In this document: positions 55,943-64,000 of the stretch, piece after piece
Layout: every line of letters begins with the position of its first letter
Numbering within the stretch: position 1 is the stretch's first letter
From: Kocuria varians
GTDB lineage: Bacteria > Actinomycetota > Actinomycetes > Actinomycetales > Micrococcaceae
Assembly: GCF_006539885.1 (NCBI RefSeq)
Contig: NZ_BJNW01000017.1
Span: 17,973-81,972, forward strand
Reading direction: 5' to 3'
Length of the DNA stretch: 64,000 nucleotides
The notes under the pieces: model-generated
The model's database searches: none
Told to the model about the DNA's origin: nothing
The model's input: the letters and a program-made list of their open reading frames with translations, nothing else
Program-made: the position numbers and the translations under genes

Positions 55943-57040
55943 ATGCACAAGGTCAAAGGCGTAGTGGTCCGGGCCAAGAACGAGCCCGCGACCCTGGAGA
56001 CCGTCCTGGTCCCGGACCCGGGGCCCGGCGAGGCGCTGGTTGACGTGCTCACGTGCGGGGTGTGCCAGACCGACCTGCACTACAAGGTGGGCGGCGTGGG
56101 TGACGACTTCCCGTACCTGCTGGGCCACGAGGCCGCGGGCGTGGTCAGCGCCGTGGGCGAGGGCGTCACCGAGGTCGAGGTGGGTGACCATGTGATCCTC
56201 AACTGGCGCGCCGTGTGCGGCGAGTGCCGTGCGTGCCGCCGGGGCGAGCCCTGGTACTGCTTCGACACCCACAACGCGACGCAGAAGATGACCTTGGAGG
56301 ACGGCACGGAGCTGGAGCCCGCGCTGGGCATCGGCGCGTTCATCGAGAAGACCCTCGTGGCGGCCGGGCAGTGCACCCGGATCGAGTCCCCGCTGGAGGA
56401 CGACCAGTACGCGGCCGTGGGTCTGCTGGGCTGCGGCGTGACCGCCGGCATCGGGGCCGCGCTGAACACCGGCGCGGTCAAGCGCGGCGAGTCGGTGGCA
56501 GTGATCGGCTGCGGTGGCGTGGGCACGGCGGCGGTCGCAGGGGCCGCACTGGCCGGTGCCACGACCATTATCGCGGTGGACGTGGACGACGAGAAGCTCG
56601 CCACCGCGCGGCGCCTCGGCGCGACCCACGTGATCAACTCCGGCACGGCGGACGCGGTCGAGGGGATCCGCGAGCTCACGGGCGGCAACGGCGCGGACCT
56701 CGTGGTCGACGCCGTGGGTGTGGCGGACACCTTCCTGCAGGCCTTCAAGGCGCGCGACCTCGCCGGACGCATGGTCCTGGTGGGCGTGCCCGACCCAGGA
56801 ACGGTCGCGGAGCTGCCGCTGGACCAGGTGTTCTCGCACGGCGGGTCCATCAAGTCCGCCTGGTACGGGGACACTCTGCCCTCCCGGGACTTCCCGATGC
56901 TCGTGGACCAGTACGTCCTGGGCCGTCTGGACCTGGACGCGTTCGTGTCCGAGCGGATAGACCTCGAGGACGTGGACGCGGCGTTCGAGACCATGAAGTC
57001 CGGCAAGGTGCTGCGTTCCGTCGTGGAGGTGGCCCGATGA
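55943..57040 (+). CDS. mscR: S-(hydroxymethyl)mycothiol dehydrogenase
   Basis: Zinc-dependent class III alcohol dehydrogenase, 365 aa, the mycothiol counterpart of glutathione-dependent formaldehyde dehydrogenase; the mycobacterial homologue also reduces S-nitrosomycothiol. Catalytic-zinc residues are in [11 protein letters not shown] and [10 protein letters not shown], the structural-zinc cysteines in [15 protein letters not shown], and the NAD motif is [25 protein letters not shown] at 55943 has GGAGG 7 nt upstream. Its stop overlaps the metallo-beta-lactamase gene by 4 bp, the same pairing as Rv2259-Rv2260 in M. tuberculosis. Confidence 0.9.
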   Translation: MHKVKGVVVRAKNEPATLETVLVPDPGPGEALVDVLTCGVCQTDLHYKVGGVGDDFPYLLGHEAAGVVSAVGEGVTEVEVGDHVILNWRAVCGECRACRRGEPWYCFDTHNATQKMTLEDGTELEPALGIGAFIEKTLVAAGQCTRIESPLEDDQYAAVGLLGCGVTAGIGAALNTGAVKRGESVAVIGCGGVGTAAVAGAALAGATTIIAVDVDDEKLATARRLGATHVINSGTADAVEGIRELTGGNGADLVVDAVGVADTFLQAFKARDLAGRMVLVGVPDPGTVAELPLDQVFSHGGSIKSAWYGDTLPSRDFPMLVDQYVLGRLDLDAFVSERIDLEDVDAAFETMKSGKVLRSVVEVAR

Positions 57041-57720
57041 CGCAGACACCGCAGACCGCGCTCACCGATCCCGATGACGGCGTCACCGTGACCAACTGCG
57101 TCACGGAGGGCACGTTCAGCCTGGACGGCCAGACCTGGGATGTCGAGAACAACGTGTGGGTCGTCGGCAACCAGGCGGAGTGCGTGGTGATCGACCCCGC
57201 CCACGATCCGGAGGCCGTCCTGGCTGCGATCGACGGCCGTGCCGTGACCCACGTGCTGCTGACCCACGGCCACGACGACCACATCGCGGCCGTCCGCGAG
57301 CTCGTGGCCCAGCTGGACCCCGAGCCGCCCGTGCTCATGAGCTCCGAGGACCTCATGCTGTGGCACGCCGTGTACCCGGAGGGCGCGGAGCCCGAGCCGC
57401 TGCACGACGGGCAGCGGCTCACCGCGGGTGCGGTGGAGTTCACCGTGATCGCCACCCCGGGGCACTCCCCCGGTTCGGTCGTCTTCCACGCGCCGGGACT
57501 CGGCGAGCACGGGGTCGTGTTCACCGGCGACACCCTGTTCCAGGGTGGGCCCGGGGCCACGGGGCGCTCCTACTCGGACTTCCCCACGATCGTCGACTCG
57601 ATCGACAAGCGCCTGTTCACGCTGCCGGACGAGACGCTGGTGCTCACGGGCCACGGCGACTCCACCGCCATCGGGGACGAACGGCCCCACCTGGCAGAGT
57701 GGATCGCCCGGGGTCACTGA
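57037..57720 (+). CDS. Metallo-beta-lactamase-fold hydrolase
   Basis: A 227-aa MBL-fold protein with the metal motif [13 protein letters not shown] (HxHxDH), [34 protein letters not shown] and [13 protein letters not shown]. Because it is coupled to mscR (ATGA overlap), a hydrolytic step on the S-formylmycothiol product is plausible, analogous to S-formylglutathione hydrolase, but this is inference. Glyoxalase II-like activity is the alternative. Confidence 0.88.
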   Translation: MTQTPQTALTDPDDGVTVTNCVTEGTFSLDGQTWDVENNVWVVGNQAECVVIDPAHDPEAVLAAIDGRAVTHVLLTHGHDDHIAAVRELVAQLDPEPPVLMSSEDLMLWHAVYPEGAEPEPLHDGQRLTAGAVEFTVIATPGHSPGSVVFHAPGLGEHGVVFTGDTLFQGGPGATGRSYSDFPTIVDSIDKRLFTLPDETLVLTGHGDSTAIGDERPHLAEWIARGH

Positions 57721-57767
57721 CCTCGTGGGCGCGGCACCGTCCGTGAGAACGGCCCGGTCCGCGGGCC

Positions 57768-57819
57768 GACGACGCCGCCCCGGTGCCTTTCGTACGAAAG
57801 GCACCGGGGCGGCGTCGTC
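57768..57819. terminator. Perfect 52-bp palindrome between convergent genes
   Basis: Every one of the 26 base pairs matches. The arm runs from GACGACGCCGCCCCGG through GTGCCTTTCG to the TA centre, so no loop bases are left over. It lies 47 nt past the MBL stop and 53 nt past the stop of the convergent MFS gene. Function as a bidirectional terminator is likely. The outer 11 bases are the recurrent GACGACGCCGC word. Confidence 0.8.
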
Positions 57820-57872
57820 CTCGGGGAACGCGAGGGCGCCCAGATCCGAGGGCACTCAGCTCCCGAAGGCGC

Positions 57873-59246
57873 TCAGATCCGGGGGTCGCGCACCGTGGAG
57901 CGGCGCCGGGTGTGGCTGAAGAACAGGGCCGTTCCGAGCAGCAGCATGGCGGCCGCCACCGGAACCATGGCGGCGGACATGTAGTCGCGGTGCGCACCCA
58001 GGTGGGCGCAGATGATCAGGCCCACGGCGGTGGAGACGTTCGAGACCACGGACATCTGCGCCACGAGTCCCATGAAGCCCTTGGTGACGCCCACCTGGCC
58101 CGCGCAGCTGTGGAGGCAGAGCAGGGACGGGCCGGAGAACAGGCCCACGAGCATGAGCACCCCCGTGTACCCGAAGGTCCCCGACGGCGCCGAGAGCAGC
58201 ATGGACGTGAGGAGGGCGCCGGTGCCCGCGAGCACCATGAGGTTCGACGCCGTGATGTGGTGCCGGAAGCGCACGGCCAGGATCGAGCCCACCGCGGCCC
58301 CCACACCGAGCAGCGCGTAGATCGCGCCCATGGTCTCCACACTGTCCAGGGACACCGTGTAGACGGCCAGGCAACCCTGCACCGCTCCCAGCAGGGCGTT
58401 GAGCGCGGCGATGCCGTAGAGCAGTCCGAGGCGCAGCCGCGCGGTGGTGATGCGCGGGGCACTGGCGGCCCGGCGCGCGGAGGGCTCGTCGAACATGTCG
58501 CTGCCCTGGAGCACCACGCTGTCCTGCGCCGTGGAACCGGCGGAGGACAACCCCGTCAGGTCGTGCCAGAAGAGGTGCACCGGGACGTTGGCCTGGGGGT
58601 AGCGGGCGGAGCGGTGGGCGACGAAGACGACCATCATCACCACGGAGAGGACCGCCGAGACCTGCAGCACCGTGGAGGGGCCCAGGAGCACCGCGAGCAG
58701 ACCGGTGAGTGCCGCGCCCAGGACGGTGGCGAGCGCCTCGTTGACCGACTCCCGGCGCATGGCCGTGGAGAACGCCTGGAGCCGTCCCTGCCCCGCGAGC
58801 ACGGAGGCCCACCGCAGCCGAGCCGCGAGGCCCATGGGCGCGAGTGAGAGCCCGGCGATGAAGAAGGGCAGGAAAGCGGAGACCGCCTCCCACGAGACGG
58901 GCACGGTGGAGACGTTCACGCGGGACAGCTGCCACATCACGCCGCCCTGGATGAGCGCCATGCCGATCAGGGCCCACTGCAACCACCGCACGTTCGAGAA
59001 CAGCGCGAGACCCACCGCGCACACGGCCATGCCGAGGCACAGCGCTGCGGAGCTCAGGCCGGCGGACCACGCAGAGGACGTGGAGTACGCGACCGTCGTG
59101 AGGACACCCAGCGGAGCCATCACCTGGGGCAGGCGCAGCAGCAGGGTGATCGCACTGAGCCGACGGTCGCTGCGGACCAGCCGCTCGCGCAGCCCGGGAG
59201 TGCCCGTGGCGGAACCGGTGGCCGGGGTCTGGGTCACGGTGCTCAC
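57873..59246 (-). CDS. MFS-type membrane transporter
   Basis: A 457-aa membrane protein with about 12 hydrophobic segments and a polar N-terminal tail of some 30 residues. TM examples are FLPFFIAGLSLAPMGLAARL, LLAVLLGPSTVLQVSAVLSVVMMVVFVA, and AMVPVAAAMLLLGTALFF. A cytoplasmic loop of about 60 residues (HRSARYPQANVPVHL to ITTARLRL) splits the two halves, as in MFS proteins. No substrate clue; family motifs are weak. GTG at 59246 with TAGGCT (59253-59258) 6 nt upstream, so leaderless; that -10 box overlaps the sbcC stop region. Confidence 0.8.
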   Translation of the reverse strand: MSTVTQTPATGSATGTPGLRERLVRSDRRLSAITLLLRLPQVMAPLGVLTTVAYSTSSAWSAGLSSAALCLGMAVCAVGLALFSNVRWLQWALIGMALIQGGVMWQLSRVNVSTVPVSWEAVSAFLPFFIAGLSLAPMGLAARLRWASVLAGQGRLQAFSTAMRRESVNEALATVLGAALTGLLAVLLGPSTVLQVSAVLSVVMMVVFVAHRSARYPQANVPVHLFWHDLTGLSSAGSTAQDSVVLQGSDMFDEPSARRAASAPRITTARLRLGLLYGIAALNALLGAVQGCLAVYTVSLDSVETMGAIYALLGVGAAVGSILAVRFRHHITASNLMVLAGTGALLTSMLLSAPSGTFGYTGVLMLVGLFSGPSLLCLHSCAGQVGVTKGFMGLVAQMSVVSNVSTAVGLIICAHLGAHRDYMSAAMVPVAAAMLLLGTALFFSHTRRRSTVRDPRI

Positions 59247-59250
59247 GCTC

Positions 59251-62200
59251 TCAGCCTACGTGAGCACCCCACGGCCCCGCCTCCACCGCCAGGTGGGAAC
59301 CCTGCGGCGTCTTGGTGACCACGAGCTGCGTCTCGATCCGCTGCTTCATCTCGCTGACGTGGGAGACCACCCCGATCACGCGTCCACCGCGGCGCAGACC
59401 GTCCAGGGTTTCGAGGACCTGTTCGAGGGTCTGCTCGTCCAGGGACCCGAAGCCCTCGTCCACGAAGAGCGTGTCGATCTCGGTGCCTCCCGCCTCCGCC
59501 CGGACGACGTCCGCGAGCGCGAGAGCCAGGGCAAGGGAGGTGAAGAAGGACTCGCCCCCGGAGAGGGTTTCCGTTCCGCGGCGCACCCCGGTCCAGGCGT
59601 CGTCGATCTCCAGCCCAAGGCCGGACTTGCCCCCGCCCCGGGCCTGGTCCGTGTGGACCAGGGTGAAGCGGCCCGAGGACATCGTGGAGAGGTGCTCCGA
59701 CGCCACCGCAGCCACGTGCTCCAGCTTGGCCGCCAGCACGAAGGACGTGAGGGTCATGCGCAGGGAGTTCTCGGAGGAGTTGGCGGTGGCGACGTCCGCG
59801 AGCCCTGCCAGCCGCGCGGAACGCTCCGCAGCGGCTTCGAGTGTGTGCTCCAGGCTCGGAGCCTCGTGTGCGTGGGAGCGCGCATCGGCCGCGAGCGCCT
59901 CGAGTCCACCCAGGTGCCTGTTCAGCCCGTCCCTGCGACGCTCGGCCGCATCCCGCTCGGAGTGCGCGCGGTGCAGGGATTCCTCCGAGAGCTCGGTGCG
60001 TTCGTCCTGCCCGAGACCGGCGACGCGGCGCATGTCCGCCGTGGCGAGTTCCGCCTCCAGGGATGACGTCTCGTCCCGGATTCCGGTGACCCAGACCGTC
60101 AGCTCCCGTGCTTCCCGGTCGTCCAGGAGCGCGGCCGCGATCTCCTTCTCGGAGGTGAACGGGGAGCGCTCGAGTGCGCGTGCCAGGGCATCCTCGGAGC
60201 TGCGCCGCTCCTGCCGCGCGGCATCCAGCTCCGCCTGTGCCTCCTGCCACCGGGACACGGTCCCCACGAGGTCCTCCGCTGCCCGGAGCAGGGCGTCTGC
60301 GCTCGGGAAGTGTCCGGTCAGCAGCGAGACCTGCTCGCGCTCCTCGGCGCAACGCACCCAGGTGGTCTCCACCACGGTCTGCAGGCCGGCGCTCTCCGTC
60401 GCGATCCGGGACCGCTCGGCCTCCAGCTCGTCGACCGCGGCGGTGGCCTCCGAGATCCTCTGCTGCGCCCGCTGCCAGTGCTCCATGGCGGCGTCGAGCT
60501 CCTCCTCCGCGTGACGGGCCACCTGCTCCCGTTCCGCAACGGCCTCCAGGTCCTCCGAAGCGCCGTGGGCGAGCCACTCGACGGACTGCTGTTGCGCTCG
60601 TTGCCACTGCTCGTGCGCGGCATCCGTGGCGTCCTGGGCGCTGTCCCGCTCCGTCCGGGCTCGCTCGAGCATCCCCGCTGTAACGTCTTCCTCGGGGCCG
60701 CCTGCTGCCACACGCGGGTGGCTGGTGGAACCGCAGACGGGGCACGGGTCCCCGTCGCGCAGCTCGCTCGCCAGGCTGGCCGCGGCGTTCGCGTACCTGC
60801 GCGCCTCGAGGGCCTCCACGGTGTGCGCTGCCTCCCGACGCATCCCCTCGGCCCGCTCGTAGCCGCGGGCCTTCTCCTCCTCCGCCGCACGCGCCCGTGC
60901 GTACTCGCGGCTGGCCTCCACCGCAGCACGGGCGGCTCGTGCGCGCTCCCGGATCAGGGCTTCGTCCTTGACCTGGGCCGCGAGGCTCTCCTGCTCCTCC
61001 TGTGCCGAGGTCAGGGTTTCCTGCAGCAATCGGAGCCGGTCACCGACCTCGGCGGCCCGGTCCTCCAGTCGCCGCAAACGTTCTTCGTCGGCCTTGAGGA
61101 TGGTTTCGTCCCGGGCAAGCTTCCGGACGCGTGCGACGACGCCCTTGGCCGCCTCGCGCGCGGACACCGCGGCGTCCCGCAACCCGCTCGGCATCCGGTC
61201 TCCCGCACGCGCCTCGTCCAGCACCTCCGGTCGGTCCGGGAGAACGTCCCTGAAGGTCCACCCCTCCCCGTTGTCGGTGAGCAGGGCGGTGCGCAGACGT
61301 TCGACGGCGGACCTCGCCGCCATTTCCCGTTCACGGGTTCCCTCCGCCTGCGCCAGGGGCTCCCTGAGTTCCCGCGCGGCAGTGTGGCCCTCGAGGCGGC
61401 GGACGGTCTCGTCGAGACGCTCGGCATCGCTCTGCAGCTCGGCACGGCGGCGGGTCAGCACCTCGTGGCGGGCGACGAGTGCGCTCAACGCCTCGATTTC
61501 CGCGACCCTCTGCTGGGCCCTCGCGTGTGCCGCCGCGGCGTCATCTCTCGTCGACTCCACCCGCGCGGTCACGGACGAGCACTCGGTCACCAGCTCGCGC
61601 CAACGATCCCTGAGACTCGGCTCCCCTTCTTCCACCGATCCCTCCGACTCTCCGGAACCATCGGACGACGCCGCCCCGGTTCCGGCCGCGCTCTCCGAGA
61701 CGGGGACCGGGCCGGTGCCGCTGCCGGAGAAGGAGGCCTGCGCCGTCGTCGCCGCCGCGTCCACCGGGAGCTGGTCGACCGTCAGCGCCAGGCGCGTCCG
61801 CAGACGTGAGAGCAGGTCCTCGGAGCGTTCGACCTCGAGGCGCGCCGTGGCCAGATCGCTCTTGGCGGCGTCTGAACGTGTCTTCAGCTCGTCCTGCACG
61901 GCGGCGTAGACGTCCGTGCCGAAGAGCGTCTCCAGAAGGTCCTCCCGTTCCCGGGAGCCTGCCTGGAGGAACTGCGCGAACTTTCCCTGGGGCAGCATCA
62001 TGACCTGGGTGAACTGTTCGCGGTCCAGGCCCACGGCGTGGTGAATCGTCTGGCCCACGTCGTCCGGCCGGTAACCTCGGTCGATCCACGCGCCGTCGAC
62101 GTACTCCCGCAGAAGCACCGTGGCGTGGCGGTCGCTCCACCCGGAGGCGGCGCGCCGTGAAGGTTCTCGCCACGCGGCAGATCTCGTCACGCACCACCGG

Positions 62201-62469
62201 CGACCGGCCGCCGTGAACTCGACCTCCACGCTCGGAGCCGTGTGCGGTTCGGCATGGTCACTGTGCTGGGCCTTGCGCCCGCCCTTGCCCACGGTCGTGG
62301 GGCCCGAGCCGTAGAGGGCGAAGCAGATGGCGTCCAGGACGCTCGTCTTGCCCGCGCCCGTCTCGCCGTTGAGCAGGAAGACCCCGGCCTCGTTGAGGAG
62401 GTCGAAGTCCACGACCTCGTGCCCGGCGAACGGCCCGAAGGCCGTGATCTCCAGCCGATGAACCTTCAC
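59251..62469 (-). CDS. sbcC: Exonuclease SbcC (Rad50-like ATPase)
   Basis: A 1072-aa ATPase subunit of the SbcCD nuclease, which cuts DNA hairpins and ends. N-terminal MKVHRLEITAFGPFAGHEVVDF is followed by Walker A LNGETGAGKTSVLDAICFALYG. Coiled coils surround the zinc hook CPVC at residues 576-579, exactly mid-protein. The signature is LSGGESFFTSLALALALADVV (about residue 968) and Walker B is FVDEGFGSLDEQTLEQVLETL. GTG at 62469 overlaps the sbcD stop by 4 bp. A low-complexity Ser/Gly/Glu insert (about residues 245-285) interrupts the first coiled coil. Confidence 0.95.
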   Translation of the reverse strand: MKVHRLEITAFGPFAGHEVVDFDLLNEAGVFLLNGETGAGKTSVLDAICFALYGSGPTTVGKGGRKAQHSDHAEPHTAPSVEVEFTAAGRRWCVTRSAAWREPSRRAASGWSDRHATVLLREYVDGAWIDRGYRPDDVGQTIHHAVGLDREQFTQVMMLPQGKFAQFLQAGSREREDLLETLFGTDVYAAVQDELKTRSDAAKSDLATARLEVERSEDLLSRLRTRLALTVDQLPVDAAATTAQASFSGSGTGPVPVSESAAGTGAASSDGSGESEGSVEEGEPSLRDRWRELVTECSSVTARVESTRDDAAAAHARAQQRVAEIEALSALVARHEVLTRRRAELQSDAERLDETVRRLEGHTAARELREPLAQAEGTREREMAARSAVERLRTALLTDNGEGWTFRDVLPDRPEVLDEARAGDRMPSGLRDAAVSAREAAKGVVARVRKLARDETILKADEERLRRLEDRAAEVGDRLRLLQETLTSAQEEQESLAAQVKDEALIRERARAARAAVEASREYARARAAEEEKARGYERAEGMRREAAHTVEALEARRYANAAASLASELRDGDPCPVCGSTSHPRVAAGGPEEDVTAGMLERARTERDSAQDATDAAHEQWQRAQQQSVEWLAHGASEDLEAVAEREQVARHAEEELDAAMEHWQRAQQRISEATAAVDELEAERSRIATESAGLQTVVETTWVRCAEEREQVSLLTGHFPSADALLRAAEDLVGTVSRWQEAQAELDAARQERRSSEDALARALERSPFTSEKEIAAALLDDREARELTVWVTGIRDETSSLEAELATADMRRVAGLGQDERTELSEESLHRAHSERDAAERRRDGLNRHLGGLEALAADARSHAHEAPSLEHTLEAAAERSARLAGLADVATANSSENSLRMTLTSFVLAAKLEHVAAVASEHLSTMSSGRFTLVHTDQARGGGKSGLGLEIDDAWTGVRRGTETLSGGESFFTSLALALALADVVRAEAGGTEIDTLFVDEGFGSLDEQTLEQVLETLDGLRRGGRVIGVVSHVSEMKQRIETQLVVTKTPQGSHLAVEAGPWGAHVG

Positions 62470-63686
62470 TGCTCCACTCCCCTGCTCTGCACGGCGGACA
62501 CTGCCTCTGAGATCTCGGTGCACTCCTCCTCCGTGAGGGCCCGGAACCGCACGTGCTCGTAGAAGCGCGCACACAACTCCTCGGTGCTGGCCGCTTCCTC
62601 GAGCTGTGCACTGTAGGCGCGCTGGGCCACGGTCCGACCACCCTCCGGCTCCCACCGCAGCTCGACGGTGCGGGGGAAGCGGGACCGGACACGGTCCATG
62701 GCGGAGGCGGGGCGTTCGGCGTCCGTGAGGACCACCTGGCACCAGGCGTCCTCCTCGGCCGTCAGCTCCGGGTCCGACACCAGGGTTTCCAGCGGCCCCC
62801 GCAGCCGCGCGAGCCGGAGGCCCGCCCGGTGGTCGAGGGGAACGACGTCACCCAGGCCCGCGGCATCGGCCCTCACGAGCCACGCTCCCTTGGGGTGGGT
62901 GGCCTCGGAGAACGAGTAGGCCACGGGCGAGCCGCTGTAGCGCGCGGTCTCCGTGATCCGCTGACGACGGTGGATGTGTCCCAGCGCCGCGTAGTCGTGT
63001 GCGGCGAAGACGTCCGCGGACACCGTTCCGAGTCCGCCGGAGTCCACGATGCGCTCCGAGTCCGTCGCCTGTGCACCCGTCACGAAGGCATGTGCCATCA
63101 CGACGGAGGTGGGCCCGCCCCGGGCAACCCGATCGGCGTCGATCTCGGACATCACCGCACCCATGACGGCCTGGTGCGTGGGTGGACAGTCGAGCAGCGG
63201 TGCCGTGGCGCGGGGCTCGAGGTAGGGAATGCCGTAGACCGCGAGAGTAGGAGCCTCATCCGCTGATGGTGAGGGCCTCCCCGCATCGGATGGCAGCGCC
63301 CGCACGGCCGAGATGTCGCCGGCGCCGGACTCCGCGAACAGGACCGGGCGGGCGGCACCGTCCACTGCGGTCAGGAGGAACACGCCGCCGTGCGCCATGA
63401 TCTGGGAGCCGAAGCCCAGGCGCGCGGGCGAGTCGTGGTTCCCGCTCGTGAGCACCACGTAGGCACCGGCGCCCCGTAGCTGCGCGAGCGTGGTGTTGAG
63501 CAGCTCGACCACCTCCGTGCGTGGCTGTGCCCGGTCGTAGACGTCACCGGACACGAGGACCACGTCCACCCCGTGCTCTCGGACCCATGCCACGATCTCG
63601 GCCATGGCCCGGGCCTGGACGTCCAGGATGTCGACGCCGTGGAAGGTGCGTCCCAGGTGCCAGTCGGAGGTGTGCAGGATCAGCAT
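62466..63686 (-). CDS. sbcD: Exonuclease SbcD (Mre11-like nuclease)
   Basis: A 406-aa metallophosphoesterase nuclease subunit. Motifs in order: LHTSDWHLGRTFHG, VLVSGDVYDRAQP, VLTSGNHDSPARL, MAHAFVTG and AALGHIHRRQRI, which together bind the two metal ions. The C-terminal capping region ends LTEEECTEISEAVSAVQ. ATG at 63686 with TACAGT (63693-63698) 6 nt upstream and no ribosome site, so it is leaderless and first in the sbcDC operon. Confidence 0.95.
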   Translation of the reverse strand: MLILHTSDWHLGRTFHGVDILDVQARAMAEIVAWVREHGVDVVLVSGDVYDRAQPRTEVVELLNTTLAQLRGAGAYVVLTSGNHDSPARLGFGSQIMAHGGVFLLTAVDGAARPVLFAESGAGDISAVRALPSDAGRPSPSADEAPTLAVYGIPYLEPRATAPLLDCPPTHQAVMGAVMSEIDADRVARGGPTSVVMAHAFVTGAQATDSERIVDSGGLGTVSADVFAAHDYAALGHIHRRQRITETARYSGSPVAYSFSEATHPKGAWLVRADAAGLGDVVPLDHRAGLRLARLRGPLETLVSDPELTAEEDAWCQVVLTDAERPASAMDRVRSRFPRTVELRWEPEGGRTVAQRAYSAQLEEAASTEELCARFYEHVRFRALTEEECTEISEAVSAVQSRGVEQ

Positions 63687-64000
63687 GCGTTCACTGTAGG
63701 AGAGGCCGCCGACAGGCATAAGTGCCTTCGCACGGTGTGCAGTTCTCCGCCCACGACGACGCCTGGCCCGGGCCACCGTCGCGTCGCCGCGCCTCGCCAC
63801 CGGCCACCTGCCTACTCCCCCTCTGCCTCTGCCCTCTGCCCTCTGCCCTCTGCCACAGGCTGGTGTCTCGCACCGCGCAGAATTGTTGCACCTCGTCCCC
63901 GACCGTATCTCGCGCTGACAAGCGGTCATGCATGCGCATATTCATCCTTGTCCACAATCTTTCCCGAACCATGGCACGCCACGGATTCCGCCGCTTATGC
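63687..64000. other. Non-coding region at the right edge
   Basis: About 314 bp with the sbcD promoter at its left end and no credible gene. It holds a heptamer tandem repeat (63821-63854) and ACGACGACGCC at about 63754. The last roughly 130 bases are less GC-rich than the rest of the window. The next gene must lie outside. Confidence 0.6.
63821..63854. repeat. CTCTGCC heptamer tandem repeat
   Basis: One CTCTGC hexamer followed by four perfect CTCTGCC units. A short simple-sequence array in non-coding DNA upstream of sbcD. Confidence 0.85.

Noticed and set aside
63821..63854. CRISPR-like array
   Set aside because: The repeat unit is 7 bp with no spacers, so it is a simple tandem repeat. No other spaced repeats or cas genes were seen in the window.
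63691..63972. 93-codon minus-strand frame upstream of sbcD
   Set aside because: Low-complexity translation of the heptamer repeat with no ribosome site. It would overlap the sbcD promoter.

Overview
The window is a gene-dense, high-GC bacterial chromosome segment. Gene order points to an actinobacterium of the Micrococcales. The backbone ddl-DUF3515-thiL-DAK2-recG-rsmD-coaD-yceD-rpmF-rnc-mutM-smc-ftsY-amt is the classic actinobacterial arrangement. A mycothiol-linked formaldehyde dehydrogenase, a non-discriminating GltX beside tRNA-Gln and tRNA-Glu, and an oleABCD cluster with fused OleB-OleC fit a Micrococcaceae member close to Micrococcus or Kocuria. The genus is inferred from gene content, not from a database match. 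No phage, insertion sequence, CRISPR array or rRNA operon was seen.

Layout. 1-18 kb: minus-strand housekeeping genes (amt, ftsY, smc, mutM, rnc, rpmF, yceD, coaD). Plus-strand blocks are set into this run: an MFS exporter with a small unknown gene between ftsY and smc, and a 7.4-kb block between smc and mutM. That block holds oleA-oleBC-oleD (long-chain olefin synthesis), then tetR and a broken DHA2-type drug exporter. 18-30 kb: an aminotransferase, then rsmD, recG, a DAK2 protein, thiL, a DUF3515 lipoprotein, ddl, gpsA, plsC and murA. Many of these overlap by 4 bp. 30-48 kb: branched-chain amino acid synthesis (leuD, leuC, an IclR regulator, ilvE, leuB, ilvC, ilvN, ilvB). Interleaved are two membrane GTPases, tRNA-Glu, tRNA-Gln, gltX, an FAH-family hydrolase and metG. 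48-64 kb: a 2-hydroxyacid dehydrogenase, tRNA-Lys, MarR, Bcp peroxiredoxin, tRNA-Leu, an orphan solute-binding lipoprotein, mqo, a second MarR, a YihY-type membrane protein, mycothiol-linked formaldehyde dehydrogenase with a metallo-beta-lactamase partner, an MFS protein, and the sbcC/sbcD nuclease pair.

Regulation visible in the sequence. Upstream of ilvB there is a complete transcription attenuator: a promoter, a 21-codon leader peptide rich in Ile, Leu and Val, and mutually exclusive antiterminator and terminator stems. The ilvB, leuC and leuB upstream regions share short words that are candidate sites for the IclR regulator next to leuC (LtbR/NdgR type). TetR and one MarR gene are preceded by clear inverted repeats. 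At least thirteen genes have a TANNNT -10 box only 6-9 nt before the start codon, so leaderless mRNA looks common here.

At window scale, one word, GACGACGCCGC(GG), recurs as the arms of intergenic inverted repeats, including a perfect 52-bp palindrome at 57768-57819. This is the least explained pattern in the window.
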